NCBI RefSeq assembly: GCF_000519305.1
Contig: NZ_JAFG01000007.1
Coordinates: forward strand, 165,994-229,993
Direction of reading: 5' to 3'
Source: Mesorhizobium ciceri WSM4083
GTDB lineage: Bacteria > Pseudomonadota > Alphaproteobacteria > Rhizobiales > Rhizobiaceae
DNA length: 64,000 nt
Position 1 is the stretch's first letter; each line of letters starts with the position of its first letter. The translations under genes and the position numbers were made by a program. Shown in pieces: positions 63,524-64,000 of this stretch. A model generated the notes under the pieces. The model worked only from the letters and a program-made list of their open reading frames with translations. It was not told the DNA's origin and searched no databases.

Positions 63524-64000
63524 GTGCACATCATCCATCGGTTCAGACCGATCGCCGCCGCGTCGTTGTTCGGCATCGCCGCGGCCCTTGCGGCCGCCAA
63601 CACTGCGCGGGCGGACGATGGCGCCGCCCGACCGGAGGCAGCGGTCTCGCCAATGAAGCGCGTGACGGAAGCCAGGGCGAAGGCAACGGCGGAGAACCCC
63701 GACGCGGCCGACCGCGTCTACGGCGGCAACCAGGCCGAAAAGGGAGCCTACCCGTTCCAGGTCGCGCTGCTCACCACCGACAGGCTGGACGAGAATCCGG
63801 CATCGCAGGCCAACGCCCAGTTCTGCGGCGGCAGCCTGATCGCGCCGCAATGGGTGCTGACGGCAGCACACTGCCTCAACGACAAGGGCCAGCCGATTTC
63901 GCCCGAGAGCGTCACCGTGTTGACCGGCGCCACCGATCTCAGCGAGGGCAAGCGCCACAAGGTGGTGGAGGTCATCGTCAACGAAGGCTATAGCGAGCAG
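63524..64000 (+). CDS. exported trypsin-like serine protease, 3'-truncated
   Basis: 159 codons are visible; the gene runs out of the window. GTG start at 63524, seven bases after AGGAGG (63511-63516). Signal peptide ends near TARA (residue 30), then a short propeptide. The mature trypsin fold probably begins at RVYGGNQAEKG (64-74), the zymogen activation motif, with FCGGSLIAPQWVLTAAHC; His116 is the first member of the triad, and the Asp and Ser lie beyond the edge. Activation by cleavage after Arg64 would suit the caspase and V8-like peptidases next door, but that is inference. Confidence 0.82.
   Translation, partial: MHIIHRFRPIAAASLFGIAAALAAANTARADDGAARPEAAVSPMKRVTEARAKATAENPDAADRVYGGNQAEKGAYPFQVALLTTDRLDENPASQANAQFCGGSLIAPQWVLTAAHCLNDKGQPISPESVTVLTGATDLSEGKRHKVVEVIVNEGYSEQ

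Noticed and set aside
1..64000. tRNA, rRNA, insertion sequences, prophage
   Set aside because: No clover-leaf with CCA-side and T-loop motifs, no rRNA-like stretch, and no transposase or integrase motif was seen in either strand.

Overview
The window is high-GC chromosomal DNA from an alphaproteobacterium of the order Hyphomicrobiales, most likely Mesorhizobium or a close relative. The evidence is the block lptC-lptA-lptB-rpoN-hpf-ptsN, an OlsB-type ornithine lipid acyltransferase, the cysG-DUF2849-cysI-cysH-DUF934 sulfur operon, a ROSE-controlled small heat-shock gene next to a DUF1150 gene, and several palindromic intergenic repeats of the kind scattered through rhizobial genomes. No tRNA, rRNA, CRISPR array, transposase or phage gene was found. 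Genus assignment is inference.

Layout. 1-534: end of an Ada-type DNA repair gene. 745-2565: four overlapping genes for exported proteins, two pilin-like paralogues with a one-domain PapD-like chaperone and no usher. 2718-6902: ribokinase, amidase, LysE exporter and nucleoside hydrolase. 7120-8018: RpoH promoter, ROSE RNA thermometer, Hsp20 and DUF1150. 8110-13353 (minus): LPS transport, sigma-54, hibernation factor and PTS-Ntr. 13756-21712: SppA, IHF-beta, LapA-domain protein, ornithine cyclodeaminase family, a WYL/VOC/EVE operon, two RNA methyltransferases, LspA and AcuI. 21853-31021: hybrid histidine kinase, OlsB, TRIC channel, GrpE, a possible NepR-like protein, a desaturase, a GMC oxidoreductase and the last sulfur gene. 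31133-35327: rest of the sulfur operon. 35750-47900: a stress and envelope mixture (host attachment protein, CPA2 antiporter, AraC regulator, dehydrogenases, SnoaL-like protein, PBP1A-type enzyme, glycosyltransferase, small membrane proteins, RNase D, M20 dipeptidase). 48000-48148 (minus): a candidate anti-Shine-Dalgarno sRNA. 48316-51753: DNA polymerase I and a Zur-type regulator.

The most unusual part is 51998-64000. It is a run of almost entirely exported proteins: a Tat-exported caspase-fold peptidase, a six-cysteine exported protein, a one-pass membrane protein, an exported WD40-caspase fusion, and an exported MEMO-CapA fusion. Opposite them lie a MORN-repeat protein and a V8-like serine protease, and a trypsin-like protease begins at the right edge. 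Four of the genes overlap or touch. I read this as a candidate envelope-located proteolytic system of unknown function.

Regulation. Three RpoH-type promoters (hsp20, grpE, the sRNA) and three exact EcfG-type promoters (host attachment gene, SnoaL-like gene, a 66-residue protein) show that stress regulons recur through the window. A near-consensus sigma-54 promoter beside rpoN has no gene downstream on its strand. All promoter calls are pattern matches by eye.
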